From Ustilago trichophora (lineage: Eukaryota; Basidiomycota; Ustilaginomycetes; Ustilaginales; Ustilaginaceae), in assembly GCA_900323505.1 (NCBI GenBank), contig OOIN01000002.1, positions 620,001-684,000 of the forward strand: a DNA stretch of 64,000 nt. The letters run 5' to 3'. The position numbers and the translations under genes are program-made. Position 1 is the first letter of the stretch; every line of letters begins with the position of its first letter. Below are positions 62,813 through 64,000 of the stretch, piece after piece. A model generated the notes under the pieces. That model did no database searches and had not been told where the DNA came from. It saw only the letters and a program-made list of their open reading frames with translations.

Positions 62813-63055
62813 GTGTCAGGAAGTGGCAAGGAGAGGGGTAAGGATATAGATTTTCGTTTTTATACTCATCTTTGTAACTGTATCGCATACATTCGTAAGG
62901 TCTTTCTTCTTTGTCATCTCACCCCATCTTTCGCTTTGCTTGTGCCGCATCTCGGAGAGAAAGATCTCCACGCACAGGGAAAAGGATCACGCAGAGAGGG
63001 AAGGATATCGTGAGACTATCTTGAAGGTCTATCATTGTAACATGCCGATTTTGAA

Positions 63056-64000
63056 TTAATAGCCCAATAAGAGGCGACGTAATCGCTTAGTATCGGATCT
63101 ACGTTGGTTTCTGTAATGTGGCATTTTTGCCCAACCTTCATCTTTAGCCACCACCGGTCTCAGAGATTGTTGTACGTCTTGATTGTTTGTCGTGGTTGTG
63201 TTGTTGAGCTGAGGAGAAGGAGAAGGGGGAGGGGGAATTTTTAGGTCTTGGTCTGTTCCAGAATGTTTGAGATGTTGTGGGAGGAGTTGCAGTAGGGCTT
63301 CTTGATAGGCTGTATCTGAGGGGTAGCCTAGATCTGCGGTTTTGTTTATTTTTTGCAATCCATGTATGGGGCTACGAGAAGACCATTTTGTGGGATCGGT
63401 AGTTGGAATGTCAGAGTCGAGTTTTGGTAAGCCGTTGGAATCAGGAAAAGGTGAAAGGTTTCCACTCCAAGCAGCAGCAATGATGCGGGATTGAACATGT
63501 GTGATTGGGATAGGCACGATTCGCATCGGTGCTCCCAAAACGCATATAGAAGCATCCCGAGAATAGAACAGACTCCAATCGTCCAAATTGGTCAGATAGG
63601 ATGCTGTTGGATATGGTGGTGTGTAGATTTCCCCTTCTGTTTGATCCTTTGCTAAAGCAGCAGTTTCAAGGCAAGCAGGAATAAGTGGCGATTGGGCAAA
63701 AGGTGGCAAAGCTTGATCAAGATAAGGCAAATCATACGCATATCCAGTAGCAAAAATAATAACATCTACATCATCCCTTTCCTGTCCATCTTCGAAACAT
63801 ATCTTACTCCTCCTCCCTCCTCCATCCATCGACTTGACAGCTTTGATCTTTGGCACGACTTGAATCCTTTTTGCCCAATCAGGACTATTTTGATCTCTGG
63901 GATCGTAATCTAGCGGTGGAGGTTTGTCGTATTCTTGATAACTATGCAATATTTTTGCTTTTGAGGAGGAATGAATGCGTCGTTGAATATACTCCTCGGT
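63056..64000 (-). CDS. Flavin-containing monooxygenase, C-terminal part (cut by window edge)
   Basis: The minus-strand frame is open from the right edge of the window to a stop at 63056, so at least 315 residues are encoded and the N-terminus is missing. The key motif is DVDVIIFATGYAYDLPYLD, the FATGY signature of FMO and Baeyer-Villiger enzymes. LGAPMRIVPIPITHVQSRIIAAAWSG follows, typical of the C-terminal half of fungal FMO-like proteins. The FAD- and NADPH-binding GxGxxG segments would be beyond the edge. The last 70 residues are low-complexity (poly-Pro, poly-Thr) with a basic end. A/T-rich codons are noticeable. Substrate unknown; such enzymes oxygenate N- or S-containing compounds. Confidence 0.85.
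   Translation of the reverse strand, partial: TEEYIQRRIHSSSKAKILHSYQEYDKPPPLDYDPRDQNSPDWAKRIQVVPKIKAVKSMDGGGRRSKICFEDGQERDDVDVIIFATGYAYDLPYLDQALPPFAQSPLIPACLETAALAKDQTEGEIYTPPYPTASYLTNLDDWSLFYSRDASICVLGAPMRIVPIPITHVQSRIIAAAWSGNLSPFPDSNGLPKLDSDIPTTDPTKWSSRSPIHGLQKINKTADLGYPSDTAYQEALLQLLPQHLKHSGTDQDLKIPPPPSPSPQLNNTTTTNNQDVQQSLRPVVAKDEGWAKMPHYRNQRRSDTKRLRRLLLGY

Noticed and set aside
1..64000. Transposons, CRISPR arrays, rRNA, telomeric repeats
   Set aside because: No transposase or reverse transcriptase motifs, terminal repeats, spaced direct repeats, rRNA or TTAGGG arrays were seen.

Overview
The window looks like nuclear DNA of a basidiomycete yeast or smut fungus, most likely Ustilaginales (Ustilago, Sporisorium or Pseudozyma type). 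The evidence is eukaryotic core proteins, roughly balanced GC, mostly uninterrupted reading frames, short (about 80-110 nt) GT-AG introns, and serine-rich disordered extensions on conserved proteins. I assign 24 genes with reasonable support plus one weak small ORF. Five are spliced, with exons rebuilt from splice sites and reading phase. I see no virus, transposon, rRNA, CRISPR array or secondary-metabolite cluster.

Layout. 0-6 kb: an FAD monooxygenase, a serine-rich protein, a five-exon membrane protein and the kinetochore subunit Spc24. 6-13 kb: the GID ubiquitin-ligase receptor Gid4/Vid24 and the GPI-anchor protein Gpi1. 13-20 kb: a 230-bp tandem duplication upstream of a 70-residue protein, then methylmalonate-semialdehyde dehydrogenase and glutamate 5-kinase. 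20-27 kb: a divergent pair of replication genes (RFC2 and the CAF-1 large subunit), then the mRNA 3'-end factor Pfs2. 27-41.5 kb: an SLC41/MgtE Mg2+ transporter, ribosome-associated Tma7, a four-helix membrane protein, an MCT-type MFS transporter, an aquaporin and a PaiB-like FMN-binding protein. 41.5-47 kb: a divergent pair of RNA polymerase II genes (ELL-like and SGF29). 47-50.3 kb: the copper P-type ATPase Ccc2. 50.3-63 kb: gene-poor DNA with two disordered-protein genes, each behind about 5 kb without a recognisable gene. 63-64 kb: a flavin monooxygenase cut by the right edge.

Most genes are housekeeping and do not form one pathway. The functional neighbourhoods are divergent pairs: RFC2 with CAF-1, both acting with PCNA, and ELL with SGF29, both in transcription.

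The least explained signals are a 9-mer (GTACTGTAC or its complement) at nine separate intergenic loci and in no gene, the duplicated upstream region at 13.6-14.1 kb, a large insertion inside the Gid4 fold, a bacterial-type PaiB protein with A/T-rich codons, and the two 5-kb gene-free regions. I did not find a clearly new multi-gene system.
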